DNA of 64,000 bases from Candidula unifasciata (Eukaryota; Mollusca; Gastropoda; Stylommatophora; Geomitridae), in NCBI GenBank assembly GCA_905116865.2, contig CAJHNH020000492.1, forward strand, positions 185,001-249,000. The letters run 5' to 3'. Shown here one piece after another: positions 52,311 through 63,260 of the stretch. Positions within the stretch are counted from its first letter, which is position 1, and the number at the start of each line of letters is the position of its first letter. Made by a program: the position numbers and the translations under genes. The notes beneath the pieces are model-generated. The model was not told the DNA's origin, did no database searches, and saw only the letters and a list, made by a program, of their open reading frames with translations.

Positions 52311-52960
52311 TGTTGGTTAATGAAATGTCTTGTCCCCTTAGTTATTTTGCAGCAAGATGGGTGTTTTCTGCGCTTCCTCCTTTTAATGTGTACATCTCTA
52401 TTATATATATATGTGGAACAAGTGAAGAAGATCTCAGCTCAAACGCATGTACTCCGTCGCCTAAACTAGAATTCTGGGCCGACATTTTCACATGCGGCTG
52501 GCCACAGAGGTTGTCAGTGTTGTTGCTAAGGCCGCCATGACGTCGATCGGCAGCACACATAACAAAAACACTAAAACCGCAACGCATATTTACCACACGG
52601 GCCTTGAATAGATATCTTGCAGTGTAACACATTTCTGCGCTGCCTTTGAGTCGATATTTCAGTATGGTCCAATAAAAAGCGAAATGGCCCATGAGCACAA
52701 ACACAGCAACCTGCCGCCATATTGGAAAACGGAAGTAAAAAAATATTTTGATTTCTGGTAATAATGAATGGGTGTGTTGTTTCACCTTTGTTTCATCGTC
52801 TGTTTTTTTTTTGTGTGTTTTTTTTTAAATTTGGGTCTGCCTTTTTTCTGTGCTCCCTCACAGTGTTTTATTTTATCTGCTAGCTGTGCACCAAAATATT
52901 TAAAAAAAAAATATTTAAATTTGTAAATGTTAACGGCAGGGAACTAACACCATGACCTTT
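52311..52960. other. Unassigned intron 5 sequence, promoter-like composition
   Basis: Higher GC than its surroundings, with GGCCGCCATGACGTCGATC at about 52530 and TGCCGCCATATTGGAAAACG at about 52712. A 147-codon minus-strand frame at 52342..52785 is open but unrecognised. An internal promoter or an unidentified element are both possible. Confidence 0.35.
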
Positions 52961-52968
52961 GTCCACAG

Positions 52969-53050
52969 CAGCTGTTACAGCGACAGCAGCAGCAAATTGC
53001 CATGCTGACCCCTCAGCAACCCTTCACCCTGCCCGGACAGCAACCGCTAG
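52969..53050 (+). CDS. pum: Pumilio, coding exon 6
   Basis: Acceptor GTCCACAG|CAG, donor CTAG|GTATGG. It reads QLLQRQQQQIAMLTPQQPF, then TLPGQQPL, corresponding to the QLTAAQQQQYALAAAQQP stretch of vertebrate Pumilio. Starts in phase 0 and ends in phase 1. The acceptor is a CAGCAG tandem, so a variant lacking the first Gln is expected. Confidence 0.9.
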
Positions 53051-53202
53051 GTATGGATTACGGTCAGCACCCTTTTTTTATTCACTTCTTTGATTTGTTT
53101 GTTATATATTTACAGTATTTGGGTACCCTCTCCTGGCTTTCACTGTCCTTGATGTCATGTCTTTTGCAGATTTATTTCTCAGATGATTATCTTCTGCCAT
53201 AT

Positions 53203-53204
<2 letters not shown>

Positions 53205-53253
<49 letters not shown>

Positions 53254-53277
53254 ACCCCCCCCCCCCCCCCCCCCCCC
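53205..53277. repeat. Poly-C run, about 73 bases
   Basis: Uninterrupted C except one A at 53254. The true length is probably uncertain. Confidence 0.95.
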
Positions 53278-53696
53278 TTCCCCCATTTGTTTTTTTTGTT
53301 ATGTGTTCTTGGTTGTTGAAATGATATGTTGACAGTGACAGTACGTTATTTGAAAGATGACAGTTTAGTGTTTGGCAGGAATTGTGGGTCTTTTATTTCA
53401 CTCCGTCTCAGGGGCTGTGAGATTTCTTGGGAATTCCTGTGAAAGTCCGGTATTGTGTGTGTTGGGAGGAGTGGTTGCGGTGTTAAGATTAGTTTTAGTC
53501 GGTGTTCATTTCATACTGTAACACCCCTTGACTTTTCTGGGAATTCCCCACAAAATCTTGGGGTATTTTAAACTGTTAGCTGGTATTTTAAACTTTCATT
53601 ATTCATTTTGCCAAAATTGTAACAACTAGCTTAGATGGGGACCCTGTGGAGAAAGAAACAATACAATCCTGGCAGTTGGTAACTCCACACACACAT

Positions 53697-53723
53697 GAAT
53701 ATATGTGTGTGTGTGTGTGTATT

Positions 53724-53755
<32 letters not shown>

Positions 53756-53756
53756 C

Positions 53757-53796
<40 letters not shown>

Positions 53797-53800
53797 ATAT

Positions 53801-53849
<49 letters not shown>

Positions 53850-53985
53850 CATACACATACACATACACATACACATACATACATACATACATACATACAT
53901 ACATACATACATACATACATACATACATACATACAAATACATACATACAAATACATACATACAAATACATACATATGTATATAAA
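53697..53985. repeat. (TG)n-(TA)n-(CATA)n microsatellite
   Basis: A compound microsatellite; the (TA)n core at about 53728..53840 is followed by ACACAT and ACAT repeats. Spurious Tyr/Ile frames result. Confidence 0.97.
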
Positions 53986-54069
53986 TGAACATTTATGTAT
54001 AGTTTTGAATTGTTCACTTAACCTTTGTTGATATCACCTTTTAATTCTCGATCATCTATAAATAGTTGT

Positions 54070-55755
54070 TATTGGTGAATTGGCAGTCTTTTGCAGTAGA
54101 TGTTAGGACAGTTGTTTAAAGTAATAGTTGAAAATATGAGTCATTTACGGTAGTAGTTCATAATATGACAGTCATTTGCAGTAATAGTTAATAATATGAC
54201 AGTAATTAACAATAATAGTTAATAATATGACAGTCATTTACAGTAATAGTTGATAATATGACGGTCATTTACAGTAATAGTTGATAATATGATGGTCATT
54301 TACATTAATAGTTGATAATATGACAGTCATTTACAGTAATAGTTGATAATATGACGGTCATTTACAGTAATAGTTGATAATATGACAGTCATTTACAGTA
54401 ATAGTTGATAATATGACAGTCATTTACAGTAATAGTTGATAATATGACGGTCATTTACAGTAATAGTTGATAATATGACAGTCATTTACAGTAATAGTTG
54501 CTAATATGACAGTCATTTACAGTAATAGTTGATAATATATGACAGTCATTTACAGTAATAGTTGATAATATCACAGTCATTTACAGTAATAGTTGATAAT
54601 ATGACCTGATAATATCACAGTCATTCACAGTAATAGTTGATAATATGACGGTCATTTACATTAATAGTTGATAATATGACGGTCATTTACAGTAATAGTT
54701 GATAATATCACAGTCATTTACAGTAATAGTTGATAATATGACGGTCATTTACAGTAATAGTTGATAATATGACGGTCATTTACAGTAATAGTTGATAATA
54801 TCAGTCATTTACAGTAATAGTTGATAATATGACCTGATAATATCACAGTCATTCACAGTAATAGTTGATAATATGACCTGATAATATCACAGTCATTCAC
54901 AGTAATAGTTGATAATATGACGGCCATTTACATTAATAGTTGATAATATGACCGTCATTTACAGTAATAGTTGATGACAGTCATTTACAGTAATAGTTGA
55001 TAATATGACGGTCGTTTACAGTAATAGTAGATAATATGATGGTCATTTACAGTAATAGTTGATAATATGACGGTCATTTACATTAATAGTTGATAATATC
55101 ACAGTCATTTACAGTAATTTTTGATAATATGACTGTCATTTAAAGTAATAGTTGATAATATCACAGTCATTTACAGTAATAGTTGATAATATGACAGTCA
55201 TTTACATTAATAATTGATAATATGACGGTCATTTACAGTAATAGTTGATAATATGACGGTCATTTACATTAATAGTTGATAATATGACGGTCATTTACAG
55301 TAATATTGGATAATATGACGGTCATTTACAGTAATATTGGATAATATGACGGTCATTTACAGTAATATCGGATAATATGACAGTCATTTACAGTAATAGT
55401 TGATAATATGACAGTCATTTACAGTAATAGTTGATAATATGACAGTCATTTACAGTAATATTGGATAATATGACAGTCATTTACAGTAATAGTTGATAAT
55501 ATGACAGTCATTTACATTAGTAATTAGTGATTAAATTACAATCATTTACAGTCGTTAGTCATGAGATGATAAATTCTTTACTGTAATAGTTATTCAGAAG
55601 ATGGCAGTCATTTACAGTCGTTATTCATGAAACAATAAATTGTTTACAGTTAATAGTTAACCAGAAGATGGGCAGTCATTTACAGTAGCTATTCATGAGA
55701 TGATAAATCATTTACAGTAGTTATTCATGGGGCCATAAATTGTTTACAGTAAAGT
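54070..55755. repeat. 31-bp minisatellite in Pumilio intron 6
   Basis: About 50 units of the type ATGACAGTCATTTACAGTAA plus TAGTTGATAAT, with ACGGTC, TCACAG and ATTAAT variants in interspersed blocks. Units at the right end decay and lengthen (TTCATGAGATGATAAAT variants). Confidence 0.96.
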
Positions 55756-55920
55756 TATCTAGCCCAGGTCCCAACAGGCATGTCATTAAAGGCGACCAAT
55801 TAGAAGCTTTCTGAAATCATGTGTTGTGCAGAAAGGCACAGATATCACAGCCTAACTGTAAACCACACTGCAGCATGCCGATCCTTCTTAAGGTATATGC
55901 ATAAGAAGAAGATTTACAGT
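55756..55920 (+). mobile_element. SINE-A-related element
   Basis: AGGCATGTCATTAAAGGCGA, CCAATTAGAAGC and a terminal GCATAAGAAGAAG follow the SINE-A layout, but the middle (TAACTGTAAACCACACTGCA) differs. It resembles 59945..60135 (CTGTACACCAAAGCATAATG). Possibly a sister subfamily. Confidence 0.5.
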
Positions 55921-55956
55921 AGTAGTTAAAGATGAAATGACAATTCTGTGGAACCC

Positions 55957-56110
55957 TTAACTCTTTGAGTCCCAGGCCAGGGAACGCATCATACGTTCAT
56001 AGGTTTTTACCTAGACGCCCAATGAATGCATGATGTGTCGATTTTAGTCTCTCTTTACTCACCATTGGGCCTGTGATGCTAAACCCCCTGGAAATCAAAG
56101 AGTTCAATTT
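55957..56110 (+). mobile_element. MITE-T copy
   Basis: TTAACTCTTTGAGTCCCAGG at the left and CCTGGAAATCAAAGAGTT at the right form inverted termini. The body (CGTTCATAGGTTTTTACCTA, CGATTTTAGTCTCTCT) is the reverse complement of 19203..19348. Confidence 0.75.
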
Positions 56111-56164
56111 TTTTTTTAAGGTTTGCTACTTCCTCCTCCTGAAGGTTAAAGGTTTCCTCTAAAC

Positions 56165-56300
56165 CATTAGTTAACTCTGGGGGACAAGTCTGGTTGTTTG
56201 TCCACTCCTGGACTTTGGTCTTGATTTAAAAAAAAAAACACTAGATTTTGTGTGCACGTCCATTTTATAGTTCAGGCTCATTTTTATGCCAACAAGTTTT
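56165..56300 (-). mobile_element. SINE-A fragment
   Basis: CTGGTTGTTTGTCCACTCCT, GGACTTTGGTCTTG and TGTGTGCACGTCCATTTTAT match the 3' half in minus orientation. The head is lost. Confidence 0.65.
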
Positions 56301-56317
56301 TCTCTGGTTTTCAAATG

Positions 56318-56364
56318 GGATAGGGAGGGACATTTTCGCACACCCACAGAGCAGTTATGGGGCG
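56318..56364 (+). repeat. Repeat E fragment
   Basis: GGGAGGGACATTTTCGCAC..CAGTTATGGGGCGACCC resembles the 3' end of repeat E. Confidence 0.4.
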
Positions 56365-56660
56365 ACCCATCTGCAGTAATCCGAGGCTTAGGGGTTGCGA
56401 GTCCGACTCGTAATCCTAGCGTACCGCGATCGAAACCCACTGCTGGTTGCGTGAATTTTTATCATGGTATGGGGCGTCGCACGTCGACCCAGCCTCAAAT
56501 GGCTACCAGGATGTTTGTCCTGGGGAAGTAGAGACGGCCGGCGTAATGCTCACTACATTACCCACCTAGTGCCGATTGGTCTGTAAAAATATTGGTGCTC
56601 TTCCCATATGCCCGATGCGCTTAAAGGCATGAAAAGGGATCTTTAATTACTACGCCTGCA
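56365..56660 (+). mobile_element. SINE-G copy
   Basis: GTCGACCCAGCCTCAAATGG, GGAAGTAGAGACGGCCGGCG, CACCTAGTGCCGATTGGTCT and GAAAAGGGATCTTTA parallel 37290..37560. Confidence 0.8.
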
Positions 56661-57389
56661 GTAATGTTGGGACATTGATTAATGACTAATACAGTGGCAG
56701 CCATTTACAGTAGTTAGTCATGACATTAATTGATAAGTTTACAGAATATGTCAGTCATTAATTATATAAGATTCGGTTACTTTATTAATTCATGATGAAA
56801 TAAAATGACAAAGGTTTCCACTAGTTATTGTTCATGTTGTGACATATAGTATTGTCCCACTTTGTGTCATTATCCCCCACATGTGTGTTTGATGTAGCTT
56901 GGTACACACACACATCGCCACCACTACCACCACCACCTCCTCCTGCAGCTGTGTAGTTAATATACCTTTTACATGTCTACGTCTTATTTTTTTATTTAAA
57001 CCATCTTGAGCTGCTTTGATTGGTGGTTGATCACATTATTTTTGTGTGCATTTATGTTACTGAATATTTTAGGTATTTTGGCTATATTATAATTACTATT
57101 ACTTGAATCAGCGCCATCGTACTTAGAGAAGAAATGCAGTTTGGAATTGAAGTATACTATACACTACAACGAGGTGGAGGGGCGGAAACACACCTCAGTG
57201 TGGCTAACGCAGTCTTGGGGACCGAGTATCCGCTGGAATAAGTGGACCACACTGTGGTGTTATCTGCTGTTAGCAATATCACAGTTAGGTACTCACTTAC
57301 CCAGGCATTCTTAAAGGTTGCTGAAGGTTGAGATGCTCAGCCATGTGAATGTGGAAATCATGAAGAGACTACCACATTATATATCACTT
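56661..57389. other. Unassigned intron 6 sequence
   Basis: AT-rich at first. Some of 57100..57389 may be the 5' continuation of LINE-R4, but no frame is readable. Confidence 0.35.
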
Positions 57390-57745
57390 TTTTGCTGTAT
57401 TATACTAGGTGCAACAAGGAAAGCTGGACGTAGCAACGATGATATTAGGAAGAGAGTTAGCATAGAGCCAATACTGAACATTATCGGTAGACAACAGATC
57501 AAATGATTTGGCCATGTAACAAGACAAGGCACCACAGAGAGCAATTTTATATAGATGACAATGGTAACAGAGTCAGAGGTCGACCACACAGAATTTAGAC
57601 TGCAGAAATATCAGAGAAACGAAAAAGTATTGTATGCGAAGCGAACAGAAGAGCCTGTTCAAGATACCTTTTTGTGGCCTGATGCTGCGAGGCATTCCAG
57701 GAGTAGAGACAAGCAGAAGATCCGCGTCTCTCTAGGACTCTAGCC
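57390..57745 (+). mobile_element. LINE-R4 3' end
   Basis: GATRKAGRSNDDIRKRVSIE, PILNIIGRQQIK, a stop where Trp is expected, FGHVTRQGT, then a second frame with RNEKVLYAKR and DAARHSRSRDKQKI. The same block occurs at 16530..16660. Confidence 0.75.
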
Positions 57746-57784
57746 TTAGAAAAATGAGCCCTTGTATTGTGTGTGGGGTGATAA

Positions 57785-57970
57785 TGCAAAGGGCCCTTTT
57801 CCCCACTGTTGATGCATCGGGCATGCGATGCTAGGCTCTTTCTTTATTGACTACCTGGTCCTCGACGGATTATGGGAAAATGGTGTTTACCCCTTTCCCA
57901 GAGCTTAATCTGGTACCCATTTTAGGGGCTGTCTACCAGGGAGCAAAGGTCATTTTAAATAAATCTGATT
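57785..57970 (-). mobile_element. SINE-G-related fragment
   Basis: GCATCGGGCATGCGATGCTA, CTGGTACCCATTTTAGGGGC and CTACCAGGGAGCAAAGGTCA correspond to the reverse complement of the SINE-G 3' half, diverged in the middle. Confidence 0.55.
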
Positions 57971-58788
57971 TGATTACATTTGAAACGTGGGTAATAATAA
58001 TAATAGTCTGAAAGTTTAAAACCGAGAGGTTTGACTTCATTGCATTTTGTTTAATCCCATATGGTCAGTTGCCTATTGTTGAATGAAGCACAGTCCCCAT
58101 AGCTCCAGCGATGATCCATGGGGATCTGTAAAAAATTTGTATTCATGATTCTAAATGATGCATTTGTGGAACGAATCCATAATCTTCAGATTGCAGGGTC
58201 AAAACCCTAGCAGCAGTGACCATCTTTAATAATAGTATTCATTTAGTATATTTGTAAAGCATAATTTAGTATGGGAACAGAAAGTCAGGTCATATATTAA
58301 TCATTCTTTGGCAGACCACCATTTGCAGTAAACATCTTCTCTTTGACCTACAACAACAAAAATTAAATAAAAGATATTAAAAAAAGAAAGATAACTACAT
58401 TGGTAGGGTAAACAAGTTCCTGGAACCGATGCAGTATGTTTCACATAATGTGCAATAAGTACACACACATAGATTGCATTTTGTGTTGTGTGTACAATTT
58501 TTATAACACATTCAAATGAAAATGGGAAAATGATGTCAGCAAATATGAATTCCTCATACGAACAGTTAGTCAGAACAACACTCACTCGTAAGTCGAGGCG
58601 ACCCTGTACCTTAAAAAAAAAAATAGTGTAGTCAGTAAATGATGACTGTAAGACTCTTAGAAGAAACAGAAAGTGAAACTTGCAAGGGTAATTTTTAATA
58701 TTTGTTTTATCATTTAATTTTGTTGTGTTTTTATTTTGTGCATGGCTTCTCAATGTGCTTGGCTCTTCATATGTTGATTTTCCTTCAG
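57971..58788. other. Unassigned end of intron 6
   Basis: GAACGAATCCATAATCTTCAG near 58159 resembles the B-box side of SINE-D. A 170-codon minus-strand frame at 58301..58813 overlaps exon 7 antisense and has no recognisable domain. Confidence 0.4.
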
Positions 58789-58872
58789 GGGTTGCAGGTC
58801 CAAACCCTATCACGCAAGGACCGTATGTACTAGCTCAGGATCCATACGTGGCAGCGGGCGTTCCGTTCGCAG
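58789..58872 (+). CDS. pum: Pumilio, coding exon 7
   Basis: Acceptor TTTTCCTTCAG, donor TTCGCAG|GTCAGC. With the phase-1 base from exon 6 it reads GVAGPNPITQGPYVLAQDP, then YVAAGVPFA, matching [25 protein letters not shown] of vertebrate Pumilio. Ends in phase 1. The rest of the protein, including the eight PUF repeats, was not found before the right edge. Confidence 0.92.
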
Positions 58873-59944
58873 GTCAGCTCCCAGAATGTAACTTAACCCC
58901 ATTCCCTTCCTTTTTTCCTCTCCCAGCCCTCAGCCTCTGAACTTTGTTTTCTCAACCCTTGCCCCATGTATCTTCTTTATCTGCTTTCTTTCTTCTTATC
59001 TCAGATGTCGTTTCTAGCCGATAATGTAACATACCATGTCAGCTAGTGTGAAAGTAGATTTGAATGTATTTTATGTGTTTGTTATTGCACTTTAATTGTT
59101 AATTCATAGTTAATAATAAACTTTGCTACATGTTTAAGAATATTAGTCCTAATTTGAACTCTGTTAACATAAATTTGGAACATTCCTTTGGAAATTTTAA
59201 TTCAAGTACGAGGTTCTTTTTATGAATTAGAACATGATGGCTTTATATTTAATAAAAATATTTCTTCATGTGTGAGAGGGCTTCAGATAAACATTTAAAA
59301 AAAAAAGTTTGAAAAGAATTACAGTAACCATGCCGTTGTCTTGTAACCTGTCAGTATTGTTGAAAGTTTCAAAATGCTCTGATTTCTGTGACAGCCCGGT
59401 CATGAACAGATTTTTGTTCATCAATTAATTTCTATAGGTTTCACTCCTTCACTGATATAACAAAAAAACAAAAACAACAGAATGCTGCTCTTCTTTTCTG
59501 CATTTTAAAAGTGGGGTGGTTATCTTTAAACTCATTATGACGTTACTGTGATCTTCTGCACCCTTATATCCAGTGCTTAACACTCTTGACATCCTTAACA
59601 ACAATATTGACATGTTACAAGATGGTGGCATGGTTCTTGTATTTTCAATCGCACTTTTAAGGTTTCAGTTTGAAGCCCCCACCTATTATTAATGTGTGGA
59701 GTATTCCAGCTCTAGTAATGATTTTAGTAAATTCCAACTAAATCACTTCTTTGTGTTCGGTTTCGTATGCTCAGATCAGACCATCAGGTGGGTTGGGTTG
59801 CCTCTATGAACTAAATAAAAATCTTGAAATCTAAAGGAAATTTAGAACATTCCTTTTAAATTTACAAATCAGTTATCTAAACAAATGGCTGTTGTAGTTA
59901 TGATTTGGGAGTTGTTTCAAAGCAAGGGTATTGAGTGATGAAAT
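58873..59944. other. Unassigned intron 7 sequence
   Basis: AT-rich, with no Pumilio exon recognised. A short LINE-H4 trace (GTATGCTCAGATCAGACCA) lies at about 59766. Confidence 0.4.
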
Positions 59945-60135
59945 ATTTCCTGTGTGGGTATCATGTCCCTATTGGGGAGGGGGGCAGGGAGATAGACTGT
60001 CCCATAACAGGCGTTTATGAAAAGCGACTAAGATTTTACTTGAATCAAAAGTGTGGGGTCAAAAAAGATGCAATAGCCTGGCTGTACACCAAAGCATAAT
60101 GTGCCAGCTGCTCTGTTAAGAATGATGCGGATGAT
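59945..60135 (+). mobile_element. SINE-A-related element
   Basis: TCCTGTGTGGGTATCATGTC, CCATAACAGGCGTTTATGAA and AAAGCGACTAAGATTTTACT follow the SINE-A head, but the 3' half (GCCTGGCTGTACACCAAAGC) is that of 55756..55920. Confidence 0.5.
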
Positions 60136-60549
60136 TTCATGTGTATGCTTGACTCGGCTAGTTGACCATTTCCAAGACCTTGTAAAATCAGTGTTGAATG
60201 TTGAAATTTGTAGCTCTTTACAATACTGACACGGATGCTAGGAATATAAGTGTCTTATTCCCAGAAAGTACTATGAATATTTATATTTAATTTATGTATT
60301 TCAAAAGTTTTGGATTCAGTTAATTACATGTTAACAGTTAATGATTAAGTTTAGTTGCTGATAAATAATTGTAGTTACGGTGTAGAGCAGATTAGAGAAC
60401 AAAATAGCGTCTTCATATTGTGAACTTGATAAATAATGTTATTTCATCATCAAGATGAGATTGAAGAAACATTGCTTGTCTTTTTAGTGTAGACTGGATA
60501 AATAATGTTATTCCTGGTCTGGACTAGATTTAAGAATAAAGTAGTTTAT
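60136..60549. other. Unassigned intron 7 sequence
   Basis: AT-rich, with TGGATAAATAATGTTATT partly duplicated near 60430 and 60493. Confidence 0.35.
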
Positions 60550-60800
60550 TATGGGGAAAACAAGAATATACCTACAGCCTCCCCAACAAGTATGTCGTAG
60601 GAGTCAATAATTAATTGGGAACTACCTTCAAAGTCTGAGTTCATCTGTCTGAACGTCAAGGAACAACCAACTGCACACAAATAAGCCAGTAACATGGATG
60701 TACACGCAAAACTCAGGCTTTTGCACACAGCCCAAGTCCAAATGGGAGAACAACCAGGACTTTTCGCTGGAGCTTACAGATGGTGAACCAAGAAAGAAAG
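60550..60800 (+). mobile_element. SINE-A, slightly 5'-truncated
   Basis: TTATGGGGAAAACAAGAATA, CAACAAGTATGTCGTAGGAG, ACAACCAGGACTTTTCGCTG, GGTGAACCAAGAAAGAAAGA. Confidence 0.85.
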
Positions 60801-61929
60801 AAATTGTGAATGTAATTTTTTTACAACTGCATTACTTGTCCTTTCTAAATTCAACAACGAAATAGCTTGTCTTTCTGTTGTAAACTTTTGTGTAGTCCCA
60901 ATACACTTTAGCACTGTGTTTGTTCTCATCTGTATCTCAAGTTAATGGTGTCACAGGCAGTCATGCATGTTTCAGCATTTCCTGTACCCCCACCTTTCGC
61001 TTACAGGGTTTTTGTCTGTCATTGATGTTTTATTATATCTTTGTTAACTCATGTCCTTCCCTGACAGTTGACACTTGTGGATTCTATTTTCGTTGTGTGT
61101 GGGTGCGTGTTTGTTGTTGTCTAATGTAGAGAGGTTAATGTTGCCTGTATCTGACAACAGCACAAATAAAGTTACTTTATATTCTTCACATGGCTCCGAG
61201 GTGAAGAGGTTAGTGAATGCTTTGCAGAAATCCCCGACGAACTAGGGTTCATGTGTCTTGGTGAACAGTTTAGGAAAAGACTGATTTAGTGGCTTTGAGA
61301 CAGTGGTATGTGAGTTGCACCGTGGAAGCGATTTGGGAACTTCACTCAGTGCTGTTTGTTGCCCAAAATTGAGACTGGGTCTTATATTATTTTTTTTTGT
61401 TGCTTAAATATGTACTGGGGCTTTTTTTTTGTTTGTGGGGTGGGGGTACAAAAATCTACATTTATTTGTGTGCAAAATTCTGCACTTATTCAAAAACAGT
61501 CATGTGTCATCTTCTTAACTCTCAACATCCTGAATTTCTTGCGACTCCATTTCCTGTAGAAGCATTGGCCCCAGCTCTCATGACCAGCAATAAATTTCCT
61601 GGAATGAGCATTTCTTGTCCATGTAGCCTGATGATAGTGCATTGGTAACACCGCATGAATTTGCATTCATTATCAAGTGCACACCAGTGGCGTCTGTACT
61701 CTGATGACTGTCCATTCTAGCTGACGATTTAAACTCAGCCTTTTAAAAAAAAGATTATTTTTAGGTAGGGCTTATGTTAAAAAAAGCATTATGAAAAAAT
61801 GTGGGTAGGTAAAGTTTCTGGGGAAACAAGACAACAGTGGATGCACAAAAACCAGCCTCCACTGTTGAGATGCCAGAAAAATAAAAGTTTCTCACATATT
61901 GGTTGGTTTGAAAAAAAAAGTTTGTTGCA
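60801..61929. other. Unassigned intron 7 sequence
   Basis: No Pumilio exon or repeat family recognised. A TTTCCTGTAG acceptor-like site at 61560 is followed by ~95 open bases that do not match Pumilio. Confidence 0.4.
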
Positions 61930-62065
61930 TATCCTTTACTGTATGTAGCAGAACCAGCCTCAGCATTTTTTGACTGTTGTTTTTCTAAACAAATTTTGTG
62001 TTCTGTAGTTTGCCATTGCTTCCGGAACGATTATCTCTCGGTACCACTGTCGAAACCAACACAAG
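61930..62065 (-). mobile_element. SINE-C, 5'-truncated
   Basis: GTTTGCCATTGCTTCCGGAA.. and CGGTACCACTGTCGAAACCA (plus strand) are the reverse complement of the SINE-C body. The tRNA-like head is lost. Confidence 0.7.
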
Positions 62066-62143
62066 ATGAAATTAGTTGGTTAGTAACAGATTATCTTCAT
62101 TGCACATTGAACCATTCAGTCCGTGAGTGCTCATATCCCCTCC

Positions 62144-62554
62144 TCAGTAACTCCCGCTGCCTGTAGCAGCTAAAGTACCAGTTCTGTGTTGGTTTCTTAT
62201 TCTTCTTTGGCTTCCTGCAGAATGCTCTTGTCTGGCCACATTTCTTTTAACATGTTGTTTTTGCAGTCTAGTCACATGTGCAGATTCACAGTCATCACTT
62301 GATTCTTGCAAATGTTTTTCTTTTTGTAGAGCATTCAGTATATCAGCCTGGTCCATGGCTCGGCCACACTCAACAGTAGCTTTACCTGCAAGCCTATCAG
62401 CTTGCTTATTTCCTTGCTCGCCTGCGTGCCCTGGCCTGCAAATGAAACTGAAATGAGTCAGCTCTGACCACCTCAGAGACTCCAACCTCTGTCTTCTCAC
62501 ATGTATGAGACCATAAAGGACACGCCTTATTGTTTGTTGTCCGTCATATTTCAT
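62144..62554 (-). mobile_element. LINE-H3 RNase H region, open frame
   Basis: The minus strand reads RRVLYGLIHVRRQRLESLRW, then HFSFICRPGHAGEQGNKQAD and RLAGKATVECGRAMDQAD, the GHxGxxGNxxAD..A motif of the RNase H C-terminal half. The 136-codon frame is open but lacks the first catalytic residues. Related to H2 (both have ADRLAG), but diverged. Confidence 0.75.
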
Positions 62555-62764
62555 TGTTAACAGTAACTGTCGTAACCTGCTGTATTTAACAAAATTTTAT
62601 AGTCCCTCAGAAATTGATCCATTTTCTAACTATTGCCTTGCTCAACAAGTAGAAATTGTGGCAGCCTATGTACGCAGATAAACCCCATCTTTCATTGGAG
62701 CATAGGTCCTGTAGCATCTCATATAAAGCATTCCTATGTTATAATATTTCTGGAAGTTTTTTTC

Positions 62765-63260
62765 TTACAGTCCATGCTGTGTGGCATTGGTAGTCATGCC
62801 CATCCACAACCTTCTGTCTAGTGTCAGTTAATTCTGACATAGATGATCCTCAATGCCATGATGTGAAACTGTCCAGCATCTTCTCTCTCGTTGTCTCTTT
62901 TCCCACCCAGCTTACCCACCATCACGATGTACTCCAGTTTTCTCCTTCTCATGACATGATCAAGAAATAAAGTCTCCTTCTGATGTGGGCAATCAGTTCT
63001 CTTCATGAGTCAGTTTCTTTCTAGAAATCTTCATTGCTCTTTTTATCTGTCGACAGTGTTCTCCTTTCATCTGTAAAACCATATCTCCGCCACTGTTTGT
63101 ATTGTTTTTTTTTTTTTTTAAAACTAATTGGCCAACTGTCGGTGCTTCACTTCTGAACAACAGTGTAGGATTTAATCTTGAGAATTCCCCTCTTACCTTA
63201 GTTGACAAAGAAAGATTGCATAGAATATTCTTGTGTAGTCTCTCAACGCCTCAAATGAAA
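62765..63260 (-). mobile_element. LINE-R3 3' fragment
   Basis: ACAGTCCATGCTGTGTGGCA, TGTCCAGCATCTTCTCTCTC, GATGTACTCCAGTTTTCTCC and CTTAGTTGACAAAGAAAGAT follow 9350..9815 in order. The frame is broken repeatedly, and a T run interrupts it near 63107. Confidence 0.8.

Noticed and set aside
54070..55755. Pumilio-binding sites (UGUANAUA) for autoregulation in the 31-bp minisatellite
   Set aside because: TGTAAATG occurs only on the antisense strand and deviates from the consensus, and intronic sequence is not the usual target.
61560..61650. Possible eighth Pumilio exon after the TTTCCTGTAG acceptor
   Set aside because: The phase would fit, but the reading (EALAPALMTSNKFPG..) does not match Pumilio and ends in a stop without a donor that I could support.
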